Below, piece after piece: positions 9,422-17,496 of a DNA stretch of 64,000 bases. This DNA is from Bradyrhizobium sp. CCGUVB4N. GTDB lineage: Bacteria > Pseudomonadota > Alphaproteobacteria > Rhizobiales > Xanthobacteraceae. The stretch is taken from NCBI RefSeq assembly GCF_024199945.1, contig NZ_JANADP010000001.1:2294001-2358000 (forward strand), in the 5' to 3' direction. The notes beneath the pieces are model-generated. The model worked only from the letters and a program-made list of their open reading frames with translations, did not search any database and was not told the origin of the DNA. The translations under genes and the position numbers were made by a program. Position 1 is the stretch's first letter; the number at the start of each line of letters is the position of its first letter.

Positions 9422-10369
9422 GTGCTTGAACTCATTGTCATTTCGACCCTGAACGGTGTGCTGTTCGGCATGCTGCTCTTCCTGCTGTCGAGCGGGCTGA
9501 CCGTCATCTTCAGCATGATGGGCGTGCTCAACTTCGCCCATGCCAGCTTCTACATGCTCGGCGCCTTCTTCGGCTTCCAGCTTACGAAGTGGATCGGCTT
9601 CTGGCCGGCGCTGGTGCTGGCGCCGCTTCTGGTGGGCGCAATCGGCATGGTGGTGGAGCGCTACGGCCTGCGCAACACCCACAAGCACGGCCATGTCGCC
9701 GAGCTCTTGCTGACGTTTGGCCTCGCTTTCGCGATCGAAGAGATCGTCTCGATGATCTGGGGCAAGAGCCCGCTCGACTACCGCGTACCGGCCCTGCTGG
9801 ACTTTCCGGCCTTCACGATCTTCTCGACCAACTATCCCGCCTACAAGATCTTCATGCTGGCGGTGTCGGTCATCATCTTCGTGGCGCTGCTAATCGTGCT
9901 CAAACGCACCCGCGTCGGCCTCATCGTGCAGGCAGCGCTGACGCATCCGCACATGGTCGGGCATCTCGGCCACAATGTCGGGCGCGTCTTCATGGCGGTG
10001 TTCGGGGTCGGCAGCGCGCTGGCCGCCCTTGCCGGCGTCATTGCAGGTCCCGCCTTGGTGACCCAGTCCGACATGGCGGCTTCGCTCGGGCCCATCCTGT
10101 TCGTGGTCATCGTGTTCGGAGGCCTCGGCTCCTTGCCGGGTGCCTTCATCGCGTCGCTCGTCATCGGACTGGTGCAGACGTTCGCGGTGGCGCTCGATGG
10201 CTCGCTGGCGAGTGCCTTCGGGCCGCTCGACCCGTCGACGGGACCGTCCGTCCTCACCGACATCTGGAACGTCACGATCGCCCAGGTCGCGCCGATCGTT
10301 CCCTATATGCTGTTGGTGCTCATTCTGATCGTTCGCCCCATGGGCCTGATGGGGACGCGCGAATCATGA
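9422..10369 (+). CDS. livH: ABC transporter permease, LivH family
   Basis: The 315-residue protein is a LivH-type inner-membrane permease with about eight spans. LNGVLFGMLLFLLSSGLTVIF begins it (split: LNGVLFGMLLF and LLSSGLTVIF), followed by GVLNFAHASFYMLGAF, which is the hallmark motif of LivH/UrtB permeases. VVIVFGGLGSLPGAFIASL is the cytoplasmic coupling region that contacts the ATPases. The assigned GTG start has no clear Shine-Dalgarno; an ATG at 9411 is out of frame. Its stop overlaps the livM start as ATGA. It forms the pore with LivM. The gene symbol reflects family only; the substrate is unknown. Confidence 0.9.
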   Translation: MLELIVISTLNGVLFGMLLFLLSSGLTVIFSMMGVLNFAHASFYMLGAFFGFQLTKWIGFWPALVLAPLLVGAIGMVVERYGLRNTHKHGHVAELLLTFGLAFAIEEIVSMIWGKSPLDYRVPALLDFPAFTIFSTNYPAYKIFMLAVSVIIFVALLIVLKRTRVGLIVQAALTHPHMVGHLGHNVGRVFMAVFGVGSALAALAGVIAGPALVTQSDMAASLGPILFVVIVFGGLGSLPGAFIASLVIGLVQTFAVALDGSLASAFGPLDPSTGPSVLTDIWNVTIAQVAPIVPYMLLVLILIVRPMGLMGTRES

Positions 10370-11658
10370 CCACAGCGACCACTTCGGCATCGAAGGTTGC
10401 GGCCAAGCCCGTCGGCGGAAGCCTGCGCTTCTACGGCGTCTGGCTGATCGGCATCATCGCGCTGATCGTCCTGCCGATGATCTTCTCATCGGGCGGCTCG
10501 CTGACATCCTTCAGCCTGATCGGCATCGCGATCGTGTTCGCGCTGTCCTACAACATCCTGCTCGGCCAGACCGGCCTGCTGTCGTTCGGCCACGCCGTTC
10601 ACTACGGCCTCGGCGGCTTCGCGGCCTGCCACATGATGAATGCGGTGGTCTCGCATGGCTGGCCGATCCCGCTGCCGTTCATTCCGCTGTTCGGCGGCTT
10701 CGGTGGCCTCGTGTTTGCGATCATCATCGGCTGGGTCATGACCAAGCGCGCCGGCACGGTGTTTGCGATGATCTCGCTCGGCATCGGCGAACTGGTGGCG
10801 TCCTCGTCGCTGATCCTGCGGTCGGTGTTCGGCGGCGAGTCCGGCATCACCACGGACCGCACCGCGCTGCCGAAAATGCTCGGCTGGTCGTTCGGGCCGC
10901 AGCTTCAGGTCTACTATCTCATCGCGTTCTGGCTGGTGCTGTCGGCGATTGCGATGTACGCGCTGACGCGGACGCCGCTCGGGCGGATCTGCAACGCCGT
11001 CCGCGACAATCCGGAGCGCGTCCAGTTCATCGGCTACGATCCGCACGTCGTCCGCTACATCGCCTTCTGCTTTGCCGGCTTCTTCGCCGGCATCGCCGGA
11101 GGACTGGCCGCGATCAATTTCGAGATCGCGAATTCCGCCTATCTCGGCGCGATCCAGTCCGGCCTCGTGCTGTTCTCGACCTTCATCGGCGGCACCGCGT
11201 TTTTCTTCGGCCCGATCCTGGGTGCGATCCTGGTGACTTATCTTCAACTCGGGTTGACCAACCTCACTACGGCCTGGCAGCTCTATTTCGGCATCATCTT
11301 CATCGGCATCGTGATGTATGCGCCGGGTGGCATTGCCGGCCTGTTGATGATGCATCGGCCGCTGATCCGCGCCGGGACGCTGTGGACGGTGATCCCGTCC
11401 TACCTCGTCGCGATCGTGCCGACGGTCGCACTGGCCTGCGGTGTAATCCTGATCATCGAAACCGTCGCACGCTTCTCCGGCGGCGACGCGATCAATTTGT
11501 TCGGCATTGCCTTCAACCCGACGTCGCCGGTGACGTGGATGACGGCCGTGGTTCTCGTTGTCGGCGGCGCGTTCGTCGCGCGGTTGACCTGGCGGCGGAT
11601 CGCGGAGGCGTGGGACCGGGCTGCCACGGTTGCTCGTGACCGGGGGTATCTCGCATGA
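10366..11658 (+). CDS. livM: ABC transporter permease, LivM family
   Basis: The 430-residue inner-membrane protein has the LivM motif LSYNILLGQTGLLSFGHAVHYGLGGF (in parts LSYNILLGQTG and LLSFGHAVHYGLGGF). The RTPLGRICNAVRDNPERVQFIGYD segment is the conserved cytoplasmic loop that docks to the ATPases. About ten spans are predicted. The C-terminus (after about residue 325) has an additional two hydrophobic stretches beyond the usual LivM core, so it is longer than typical. The start is set by the ATGA overlap with the livH stop; the frame is open further upstream but that part is inside livH. It overlaps the following ATPase gene by four bases as well. It pairs with LivH to form the translocation path. 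Confidence 0.9.
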   Translation: MTTATTSASKVAAKPVGGSLRFYGVWLIGIIALIVLPMIFSSGGSLTSFSLIGIAIVFALSYNILLGQTGLLSFGHAVHYGLGGFAACHMMNAVVSHGWPIPLPFIPLFGGFGGLVFAIIIGWVMTKRAGTVFAMISLGIGELVASSSLILRSVFGGESGITTDRTALPKMLGWSFGPQLQVYYLIAFWLVLSAIAMYALTRTPLGRICNAVRDNPERVQFIGYDPHVVRYIAFCFAGFFAGIAGGLAAINFEIANSAYLGAIQSGLVLFSTFIGGTAFFFGPILGAILVTYLQLGLTNLTTAWQLYFGIIFIGIVMYAPGGIAGLLMMHRPLIRAGTLWTVIPSYLVAIVPTVALACGVILIIETVARFSGGDAINLFGIAFNPTSPVTWMTAVVLVVGGAFVARLTWRRIAEAWDRAATVARDRGYLA

Positions 11659-12425
11659 GCGGAGCGGTATCTGAAAAGAGCGCAGCCATCGAAGTCCGCG
11701 CCGTCGAGAAGCGCTTCGGCAATGTCGGCATCATCCGTGACCTCAATCTGAGCGTCGCCAAGGGTGAGCGTCACGCCATCATCGGGCCGAACGGCGCCGG
11801 CAAATCCACCACGTTCAACCTGATCAGCGGTCACATCGCGCCGACCTCGGGCGAGGTGAAGCTGAATGGCGACCTGATCTCCGGCCTGCGGCCATTCGAG
11901 ATCAACCGTCGTGGCCTGTCGCGCTCGTTCCAGGTCACCAACGTGTTCGCGCGCATGTCGGTTTGGGAGAACGTGCGCTGCGCGGTGCTGTGGGCGACGG
12001 GACATCGCTACGCGTTCTGGAAGAACGTCGACAGCCTGCCCGAGGTACGCGAGCGCACGGCGCAGATCCTCGACGACATTCATCTGATGCACCGGCGCGA
12101 CGTGCCGGCGGGTCTTCTGACCTATGCCGAGCAGCGCGAGCTGGAGATCGGCATCACCATCGCGAGCGGCGCCACCGTCGTCATGCTGGACGAGCCGACC
12201 GCGGGCATGAGCAACGCGGAGACCGAACGTGCCGTGGCGCTGATCCGGCGGTTGACCGAGGGCAAGACGCTGGTGATCGTCGAGCACGACATGAGCGTCG
12301 TGTTCGGTCTCGCCGACCGCATCTCGGTGCTGGTTTACGGCCACATCATCGCCTCGGGCACGCCGGAAGAGATCCGGCGCGATCCGAAGGTCAAGGAAGC
12401 CTATCTCGGCGAGGAAGCGCACTGA
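11655..12425 (+). CDS. livG: ABC transporter ATP-binding protein, LivG family
   Basis: The 256-residue ATPase has Walker A GPNGAGKST (44-52), a Q-loop in SRSFQVTNVF, Walker B VVMLDEPTAG and the switch histidine in VIVEHDM. The ABC signature is LLTYAEQRELEI, a LivG variant of LSxGxxQ with Thr and Ala at positions where Ser and Gly are usual. The C-terminal region ends with VKEAYLGE, a LivG trademark. The start overlaps the livM stop (ATGA) and the stop overlaps the livF start (TGATG), so the whole set is tightly coupled. It hydrolyses ATP at the cytoplasmic side, together with LivF. Confidence 0.93.
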   Translation: MSGAVSEKSAAIEVRAVEKRFGNVGIIRDLNLSVAKGERHAIIGPNGAGKSTTFNLISGHIAPTSGEVKLNGDLISGLRPFEINRRGLSRSFQVTNVFARMSVWENVRCAVLWATGHRYAFWKNVDSLPEVRERTAQILDDIHLMHRRDVPAGLLTYAEQRELEIGITIASGATVVMLDEPTAGMSNAETERAVALIRRLTEGKTLVIVEHDMSVVFGLADRISVLVYGHIIASGTPEEIRRDPKVKEAYLGEEAH

Positions 12426-13120
12426 TGCTCGAGGTCCGGGATCTCCACGCCTATTACGGCAAGAGCCACATTCTTCAGGGTGTCGATCTCGACGTCGGCG
12501 CCGGCGAGGTCGTCAGCCTGCTGGGGCGCAACGGCGTCGGCCGCTCCACCACGGTCAAGGCGATCATGGGCGAGGTCGCCCCGCAAGGCACGATCCGCTT
12601 CAAGGGCAAGGACATCGCCGGCCTGCCCAGCTACAAGATCGCGCATCTCGGCCTCGGCTATGTGCCCGAGCATCGCGATATCTTTCCGAGCCTGACGGTG
12701 CGCCAGAACCTGCTGCTCGGCATCAAGGACACGCGCCGCCCCGGCAAATGGCGGCTTCAGGACATGCTCGACATGTTCCCCAATCTCGCCGCGCGTGCCG
12801 ATACGGCCGCGGGCGTGTTGTCCGGCGGCGAAAAGCAGATGCTCACGACGTGCCGGACGCTGATGGGCGATCCGGACCTGATCATGATCGACGAGCCCAC
12901 CGAAGGCCTCGCGCCGCTGATCGTCCAACAGGTCGGCGATCTCATCGCGCGAATCGCGCAAGCTGGCGTCGCCATCCTCCTCGTCGAGCAGAAACTGTCG
13001 ATCGCGATGCGCATCTCCAAGCGTGTCTACATCATGGGGCACGGCCGCGTGGTGTTCGAAGGCACGCCGGACGAGCTCAAGGCCAATGCCGCCGTACGGC
13101 AGGAATGGCTCGAGGTCTGA
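12425..13120 (+). CDS. livF: ABC transporter ATP-binding protein, LivF family, with Arg in Walker A
   Basis: The 231-residue ATPase is a LivF homologue: LEVRDLHAYYGKSHILQGV at the N-terminus, signature LSGGEKQML, Walker B LIMIDEPTEGL, and VLLVEQ-like ILLVEQKL with Gln in place of the switch histidine, which is usual in LivF. The Walker A is GRNGVGRST (34-42), with Arg40 where the invariant nucleotide-binding Lys is expected. The remaining motifs look intact. Arg substitutions occur in some LivF-like proteins, but ATPase activity at this site may be reduced. The start is fixed by the TGATG overlap with livG. The frame extends upstream only inside livG. Confidence 0.9.
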   Translation: MLEVRDLHAYYGKSHILQGVDLDVGAGEVVSLLGRNGVGRSTTVKAIMGEVAPQGTIRFKGKDIAGLPSYKIAHLGLGYVPEHRDIFPSLTVRQNLLLGIKDTRRPGKWRLQDMLDMFPNLAARADTAAGVLSGGEKQMLTTCRTLMGDPDLIMIDEPTEGLAPLIVQQVGDLIARIAQAGVAILLVEQKLSIAMRISKRVYIMGHGRVVFEGTPDELKANAAVRQEWLEV

Positions 13121-13310
13121 CGGCTGCGGCCTGCGCATACGCATCTGTATTCTGCGCTACATCTCACGCCCGCTAATCGAGGTATCGTCCCCGCCGCCGC
13201 CATCGTGAGCGATGCGGCCGATGATAACCAAGAACAGAAGTGGAGGACGTTGACCGCGGCCTTGCGAGGGCGCGCGTCGATGCACTCTGCCAGGGAAGGA
13301 GATGCCGCGC

Positions 13311-14522
13311 ATGCCCGGCTACACATTCAAGTTCATCGGCGGAGCCGTCGCTCTGCTCACTGTGCTGGGCGCTGCCTCGGCCGTCAGGGCCGGAACCTAC
13401 GACACCGGCGCGACCGACACGGGCATCAAGCTCGGCCAGACCATGCCCTATTCGGGACCGGCGTCGGCCTATTCCGCGATCGGCCGCGCCGAGATCGCCT
13501 ATTTCAAGATGCTCAACGAAAAGGGCGGCATCAACGGCCGCAAGGTCGATCTTCTCAGCATGGACGATGCCTATTCGCCGGCGAAGACCGTCGAGCAGAC
13601 GCGCCGGCTCGTCGAGAGCGACGAAGTTTTGGCGATGTTCTCGATGCTCGGCACCGGCCCGAACATCGCCGCGCAAAAATACCTCAACGTCAAGAAGGTC
13701 CCGCAGCTGTTCCCGTCGAGCGGCGCCAGCCGCTGGAACGATCCGCAGCATTTCCCCTGGACCACCGGTTCGCAGCCGACTTACAGGACCGAGGGACGGA
13801 TCTACGCCAAGTGGATTCTGGCGAACAAGCCCGACGCCAAGATCGCCGTCATCACCCCGAACGAGGATCCCGGTCGCGACTATCTTGCCGGCTTCAAGGA
13901 GGGTCTCGGCGAGCACGTCAACCAGATCGTGTCGGAAGCGGTCTACGAGACGACGGACGCGACCGTCGACTCCCAGATCGTCAAGTTCAAGGCCGCCGGC
14001 GCCGACGTTCTCTTCAACGAGTGCACGCCGAAATTCGCAGCGCAGGCGATCAAGAAGGTCGCCGAGCTCGGCTGGAAGCCGCAGATCATCGTTCCGGCCG
14101 TCTCCAATTCCGTCGGCTCCGTGCTGGCGCCGGCCGGGCTCGAGAATTCCGTCGGCATCGTCACCGGCGCCTTCCTGAAGGATCCCGGTGATCCCCGTTG
14201 GGAGAACGATTCCGGCATGAAAGCCTGGCGCGAATGGATGAAGACCTATAATTCCGGCGCCGATCCCGCCGACATCTTCAACGTCACCGGCTACACCATG
14301 GCGCAGATGATGGAGATGGTGCTGCAGCGGGCCGGCAACGATCTCACGCGTGCGAATTTGATGAAGCAGGCGCAGTCCTTCAAGGAGGTCGAGCTGCCGA
14401 TGCTGCTGCCGGGCATCAAGCTCAACACCTCGGCCGAGCAGGTGACGCCGATCCGTCAGTTGCAGATGGCGCGCTTCAACGGAAAATCCTGGGAGCTGTT
14501 CGGCGACGTTCTCGGCGAATAG
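13311..14522 (+). CDS. Second branched-chain-type ABC periplasmic binding protein
   Basis: A 403-residue binding protein with a Sec signal ending near VRA-GTYD. The mature sequence has IKLGQTMPYSGPASAYSAIG and the GGINGRKVDLLSMDDAYSP motif of the LivK-like subfamily that binds small organic acids. GGAAGGAG at 13294-13301 lies 9 nt before this ATG; another in-frame ATG at 13302 directly abuts the ribosome site and is less likely. It is separated from livF by 190 bp and is not closely similar to the binding protein at 8070, so the transporter probably uses two receptors. The next gene is a CoA-transferase, so a carboxylic acid ligand is a reasonable guess. It resembles the binding protein at 22445-23650. 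Confidence 0.88.
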   Translation: MPGYTFKFIGGAVALLTVLGAASAVRAGTYDTGATDTGIKLGQTMPYSGPASAYSAIGRAEIAYFKMLNEKGGINGRKVDLLSMDDAYSPAKTVEQTRRLVESDEVLAMFSMLGTGPNIAAQKYLNVKKVPQLFPSSGASRWNDPQHFPWTTGSQPTYRTEGRIYAKWILANKPDAKIAVITPNEDPGRDYLAGFKEGLGEHVNQIVSEAVYETTDATVDSQIVKFKAAGADVLFNECTPKFAAQAIKKVAELGWKPQIIVPAVSNSVGSVLAPAGLENSVGIVTGAFLKDPGDPRWENDSGMKAWREWMKTYNSGADPADIFNVTGYTMAQMMEMVLQRAGNDLTRANLMKQAQSFKEVELPMLLPGIKLNTSAEQVTPIRQLQMARFNGKSWELFGDVLGE

Positions 14523-14614
14523 TCTCGATCGATCGTGACAAGCGGGCAGGGCACGAGCCTTGTCCGCTTGTAACGCCCACCGTGAATGCTTCCTCCAACG
14601 ACAGTGAAGAGACG

Positions 14615-15805
14615 ATGGCACCAACCGGCCCCCTCAGCGGAATCCGTGTTCTCGATCTGACGAGCGTGCTGTTCGGTCCCTACGCCGCACAGATGCTCGG
14701 CGACTGGGGCGCCGACGTCATCAAGATCGAGCCGCCGTCGGGCGACACCTGGCGCTATACCGGCGTGTTTAGGAATCGCGGCATGAGCGGCCAGTTCATG
14801 GCGGTCAACCGCAACAAGCGCAGCCTTGCGCTTGATCTCAAGCATCCTGACGGCAAGGCGGCACTGGCGAAGCTGATCCCGACGGTCGATGCGCTCGTCA
14901 CCAATGTGCGGCCGGCCGCAATGGCGCGGCTCGGCTTCGGTTATGGAGACTGCGCAAAGCTCAACCCGCGGCTGATCTATGCGGCCGCGACCGGTTTCGG
15001 CCAGGACGGTCCGTGGGCCGCGCGGCCTGCCTTCGACGAGATCATCCAGGCGGCATCGGGCCTCGCATCATCGATCGGATCCGACGAGGAGCCGGAATTC
15101 GTTCCGAGCCTGATCGGCGACAAGATCTGCGCCATGGCGATGGTCGGTGCGGTGTCGGCCGCCTTGTTCAGGCGCGAGCGCACGGGCCAGGGCCAGATGG
15201 TCGAGGTGCCGATGCTGGAGACGATTGCGGGCTTCAACAGCATCGAGATGCTGGGCGGACACGCCTTCGATCCGCCGATCGGCCCGACCGGCTACAAGCG
15301 CATGAAGAACCGGCGTCCGGTGAAGACCAAAGATGGCTGGCTGACGATGCTGCCTTATTCCGGGGACAATTGGTGCGCCTTCTTCGAGGCCGTCGGCCGG
15401 CCGGAATTGAGCGACGAGCTCGGCGTGCGCGATCCCGTGCTGCGCTCGCAGAATATCGACAAGATCTACGACCGCATGAGCGAGATCGGGCCGACCCGCA
15501 CCACGGCGGAGTGGGAGGAGCTATTGCTGCAGCTGGACGTGCCGCACACCGCCTTTGCCAAATTGACCGAGATCGGCGAGCAGCAGCATCTCGCGGCCGT
15601 CGGATTGTTTGCGGATATCGATCACCCGACCGAGGGGAAGATTCGCCAGGCGCGTCCGGCGACGAAATTTTCGGAGAGCCCGGCGGGCATCCACCGCATG
15701 GCACCGCGCCTGGGCGAGCATTCGCGCGAGGTGCTGCGCGAGGCCGGCCTGAGCGACGCCGAGATCGAAGCGCTCGTCGCAAACAAAGCCGTTGGCGCGC
15801 CATAA
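14615..15805 (+). CDS. CaiB/BaiF family (class III) CoA-transferase
   Basis: The 396-residue protein matches class III CoA-transferases: GIRVLDLTSVLFGPYAAQMLGDWGADVIKIEPP (in parts GIRVLDLTSVLFGPYAAQML and GADVIKIEPP) at the N-terminus, the NRNKRSLALDLKHPDG block and VEVPMLETI after an RTGQGQ turn. D169 in SLIGDK sits where formyl-CoA transferase keeps its catalytic aspartate. These enzymes move CoA between carboxylic acids through an anhydride intermediate. A GTG at 14582 could lengthen the protein by 11 residues, but this ATG agrees better with the family's start. It probably activates an acid brought in by the adjacent ABC system; this is an inference from position. Confidence 0.88.
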   Translation: MAPTGPLSGIRVLDLTSVLFGPYAAQMLGDWGADVIKIEPPSGDTWRYTGVFRNRGMSGQFMAVNRNKRSLALDLKHPDGKAALAKLIPTVDALVTNVRPAAMARLGFGYGDCAKLNPRLIYAAATGFGQDGPWAARPAFDEIIQAASGLASSIGSDEEPEFVPSLIGDKICAMAMVGAVSAALFRRERTGQGQMVEVPMLETIAGFNSIEMLGGHAFDPPIGPTGYKRMKNRRPVKTKDGWLTMLPYSGDNWCAFFEAVGRPELSDELGVRDPVLRSQNIDKIYDRMSEIGPTRTTAEWEELLLQLDVPHTAFAKLTEIGEQQHLAAVGLFADIDHPTEGKIRQARPATKFSESPAGIHRMAPRLGEHSREVLREAGLSDAEIEALVANKAVGAP

Positions 15806-15819
15806 AAGCGGCGCGCCAA
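15792..15819. terminator. Bidirectional terminator between convergent genes
   Basis: TTGGCGCGCC (15792-15801) and GGCGCGCCAA (15810-15819) form a perfect 10-bp stem with an 8-nt loop containing AAAA. It overlaps the last codons of the CoA-transferase gene and lies 11 bp from the stop of pstS on the other strand. Symmetry suggests it can end both transcripts. Confidence 0.7.
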
Positions 15820-15829
15820 TCGGGGAACG

Positions 15830-16882
15830 TTACCGCTTGCTGCCGGCCGACGCCGTCATGGTCGCCGGTCCAAAGCTCTGCTGCCAGTACATTTCGACCT
15901 GCTGGACCAGGGTTTGCGGCAGCGGAACATAGTTGAGCGTTTCGGCCTCTGTCTTCCCGTTCTCCAGCGACCAGCGCACGAAGTCGATGGCGGCCGCCGA
16001 TCGCTCCGGCGCCTTCGGCTGCTTCGGCATCACCACGAACGTCGTCGCCGTGATCGGATAGGCATCCGCGCCCGGCGCGTCGGTGAGGACGAGATGGAAA
16101 TCCCTGTCCGCCGTCCAGTCCGCGCTCGAAGCCGCCGCCTGGAACGACGCGGCGTCGGGAACGACGAAATTGCCGGTGCTGTTCTGCACCACGCCGAACG
16201 AGATCTTGTCGAGCCGTTGCAGCGCATAGGCATATTCGAGGTAACCGATTGAGCCGGGCACGAGGCCGACAAGCGAGGCGACACCGTCATTGCCGCGTCC
16301 GCCGACGCCGACCGGCCATTCGACCGCAGTGCCTTCGCCGACAGCACTCTTCCATTGCGGGCTGACCTTGGAGAGGTAGTTCGACCAGTTGAAGGTCGTA
16401 CCGGAGCCGTCGATGCGATGCACGACGGTGATCGGCGCGTTCGGCAGCCTCAGTTCAGGGTTGATGGCGCGAATGGCCGGATCGTTCCAGCTCTTGATCC
16501 TGCCGAGATAGATGCCCGCGAGCACCTCGCCCGAAAAATGCATCTGGCCGGGCTTCACGCCGTCGATGTTGACGACCGGAACGACGCCGCCGATCACGAT
16601 CGGAAACTGGATCATGCCGAGCTTCTCGAGTTCCTTGGGATCGAGCGGCATGTCCGTGGCGCCGAAATCGACGGTGGCCTTCTTGATCAAGCCGATGCCG
16701 ATGCTCGATCCAACCGCCTGATAGCTGACCGTGTTGCCGGTCTTCGCCTTGTAGGCGTCGATCCATTTCGCCATCACGGGCGAGACGAAGGTTGAGCCGG
16801 CGCCCGTGGTGTCGGCGGCGAAGCTCTGCGTCGCGACGACGAGCGCGGTGAGGACGATCGGGAGTCTGAGATGTTTCATCAT
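15830..16882 (-). CDS. pstS: Phosphate ABC transporter periplasmic binding protein PstS
   Basis: The 350-residue protein has a Sec signal (MMKHLRLPIVLTALVV...SFAAD). The mature form begins with TGAGSTFVSPVMAKW, followed by the GSSIGIGLI phosphate loop, VDFGATDMPLD, and HRIDGSGTTFNWSNYLS, which are PstS ligand-binding segments. It captures phosphate for the PstCAB permease, whose genes are absent here, so the gene is apparently solitary. In many rhizobia pstSCAB-phoUB is one operon; an isolated copy may be a paralogue. The ATG at 16882 or 16879 sits directly before the signal peptide; an upstream in-frame ATG at 16909 would add nine residues. A Pho-box-like sequence lies at 16925-16942. Confidence 0.92.
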   Translation of the reverse strand: MMKHLRLPIVLTALVVATQSFAADTTGAGSTFVSPVMAKWIDAYKAKTGNTVSYQAVGSSIGIGLIKKATVDFGATDMPLDPKELEKLGMIQFPIVIGGVVPVVNIDGVKPGQMHFSGEVLAGIYLGRIKSWNDPAIRAINPELRLPNAPITVVHRIDGSGTTFNWSNYLSKVSPQWKSAVGEGTAVEWPVGVGGRGNDGVASLVGLVPGSIGYLEYAYALQRLDKISFGVVQNSTGNFVVPDAASFQAAASSADWTADRDFHLVLTDAPGADAYPITATTFVVMPKQPKAPERSAAAIDFVRWSLENGKTEAETLNYVPLPQTLVQQVEMYWQQSFGPATMTASAGSKR

Positions 16883-16924
16883 GGGCGCGAAGCTAGCAGC
16901 GCGCTCCACGAGCCTCTGTGGTTT

Positions 16925-16942
16925 ACGTCACAAAAATGTAAT
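16925..16942 (+). promoter_or_regulatory. Candidate Pho box upstream of pstS
   Basis: ACGTCAC-AAAA-ATGTAAT resembles the PhoB site (two CTGTCAT-like 7-mers separated by an A/T-rich 4-mer): five of seven and six of seven positions fit the E. coli consensus if CTGTMAY is allowed. It is 43 bp from the pstS start. The repeats run on the plus strand, opposite to pstS, which weakens the case. Confidence 0.35.
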
Positions 16943-16994
16943 GGAAATCAGAACCATCTGGTTCGGTTGCAATGTGATGTGAAGCCGGTGCGAC

Positions 16995-17174
16995 TCACGA
17001 TCCGAGATTGCGGGCAACCGTGATCAGGACAGCTGCAAGCACGGCCAGCGACATCGAGACCGCCAGGCTTTTAACCAGGCTCGTGGTCGTGCCTCTGGAA
17101 AAGACGATGAAGCCGGTCGCGAGCAGCGCCAGCCCGGCCACGGCCGCGGCAATCTGCGAGAGAGTCGAGGACAC
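16995..17174 (-). CDS. Small two-span inner-membrane protein of unknown function
   Basis: A 59-residue product starts at GTG 17174, with GGAGG 8 nt upstream. It has two hydrophobic stretches, IAAAVAGLALLATGFIVF and SLAVSMSLAVLAAVLITVA, linked by a short basic loop (SRGTTTSLVKS). The N-terminus is short and polar. No family was recognised. The longer upstream part of this frame (to 17708) has low-complexity Arg/Pro-rich content typical of antisense reading, so the GTG start is preferred. A competing plus-strand frame at 17008-17232 has no good start signal. It is 112 bp upstream of pstS on the same strand and diverges from the L,D-transpeptidase. Confidence 0.62.
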   Translation of the reverse strand: MSSTLSQIAAAVAGLALLATGFIVFSRGTTTSLVKSLAVSMSLAVLAAVLITVARNLGS

Positions 17175-17496
17175 CCGTTCATCCTCCGATGCGCTGTTTG
17201 GCGAATTTACCGCCGATGTTCCCGCGGCCTGACGCAATTCTCTGTGATTCCAGTCACATCCCGTCGGGGCGCCTCCAAGGGCTGACATTCTGCCGCAGCG
17301 CGCCGGCCAGCTCCGGGCCAGCCCCGGCCCCGAACCGCCCTTCCGCCCGCACGGACCGTCGTATATGAGAGTTTCGTCGCCGGAACGGACCGAATATCGC
17401 CGGAAACGGAACGGATGGTGGCTGCGATTTCTTAATCCAAAGATCGCAATCTGATCGGTGATCGACGCAAGTGCGGACACGCAACCGGGGAATGGC

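Noticed and set aside
17008..17232. Plus-strand 74-codon frame opposite the two-span membrane protein
   Set aside because: No Shine-Dalgarno and no hydrophobic or domain pattern; the minus-strand frame is better supported.
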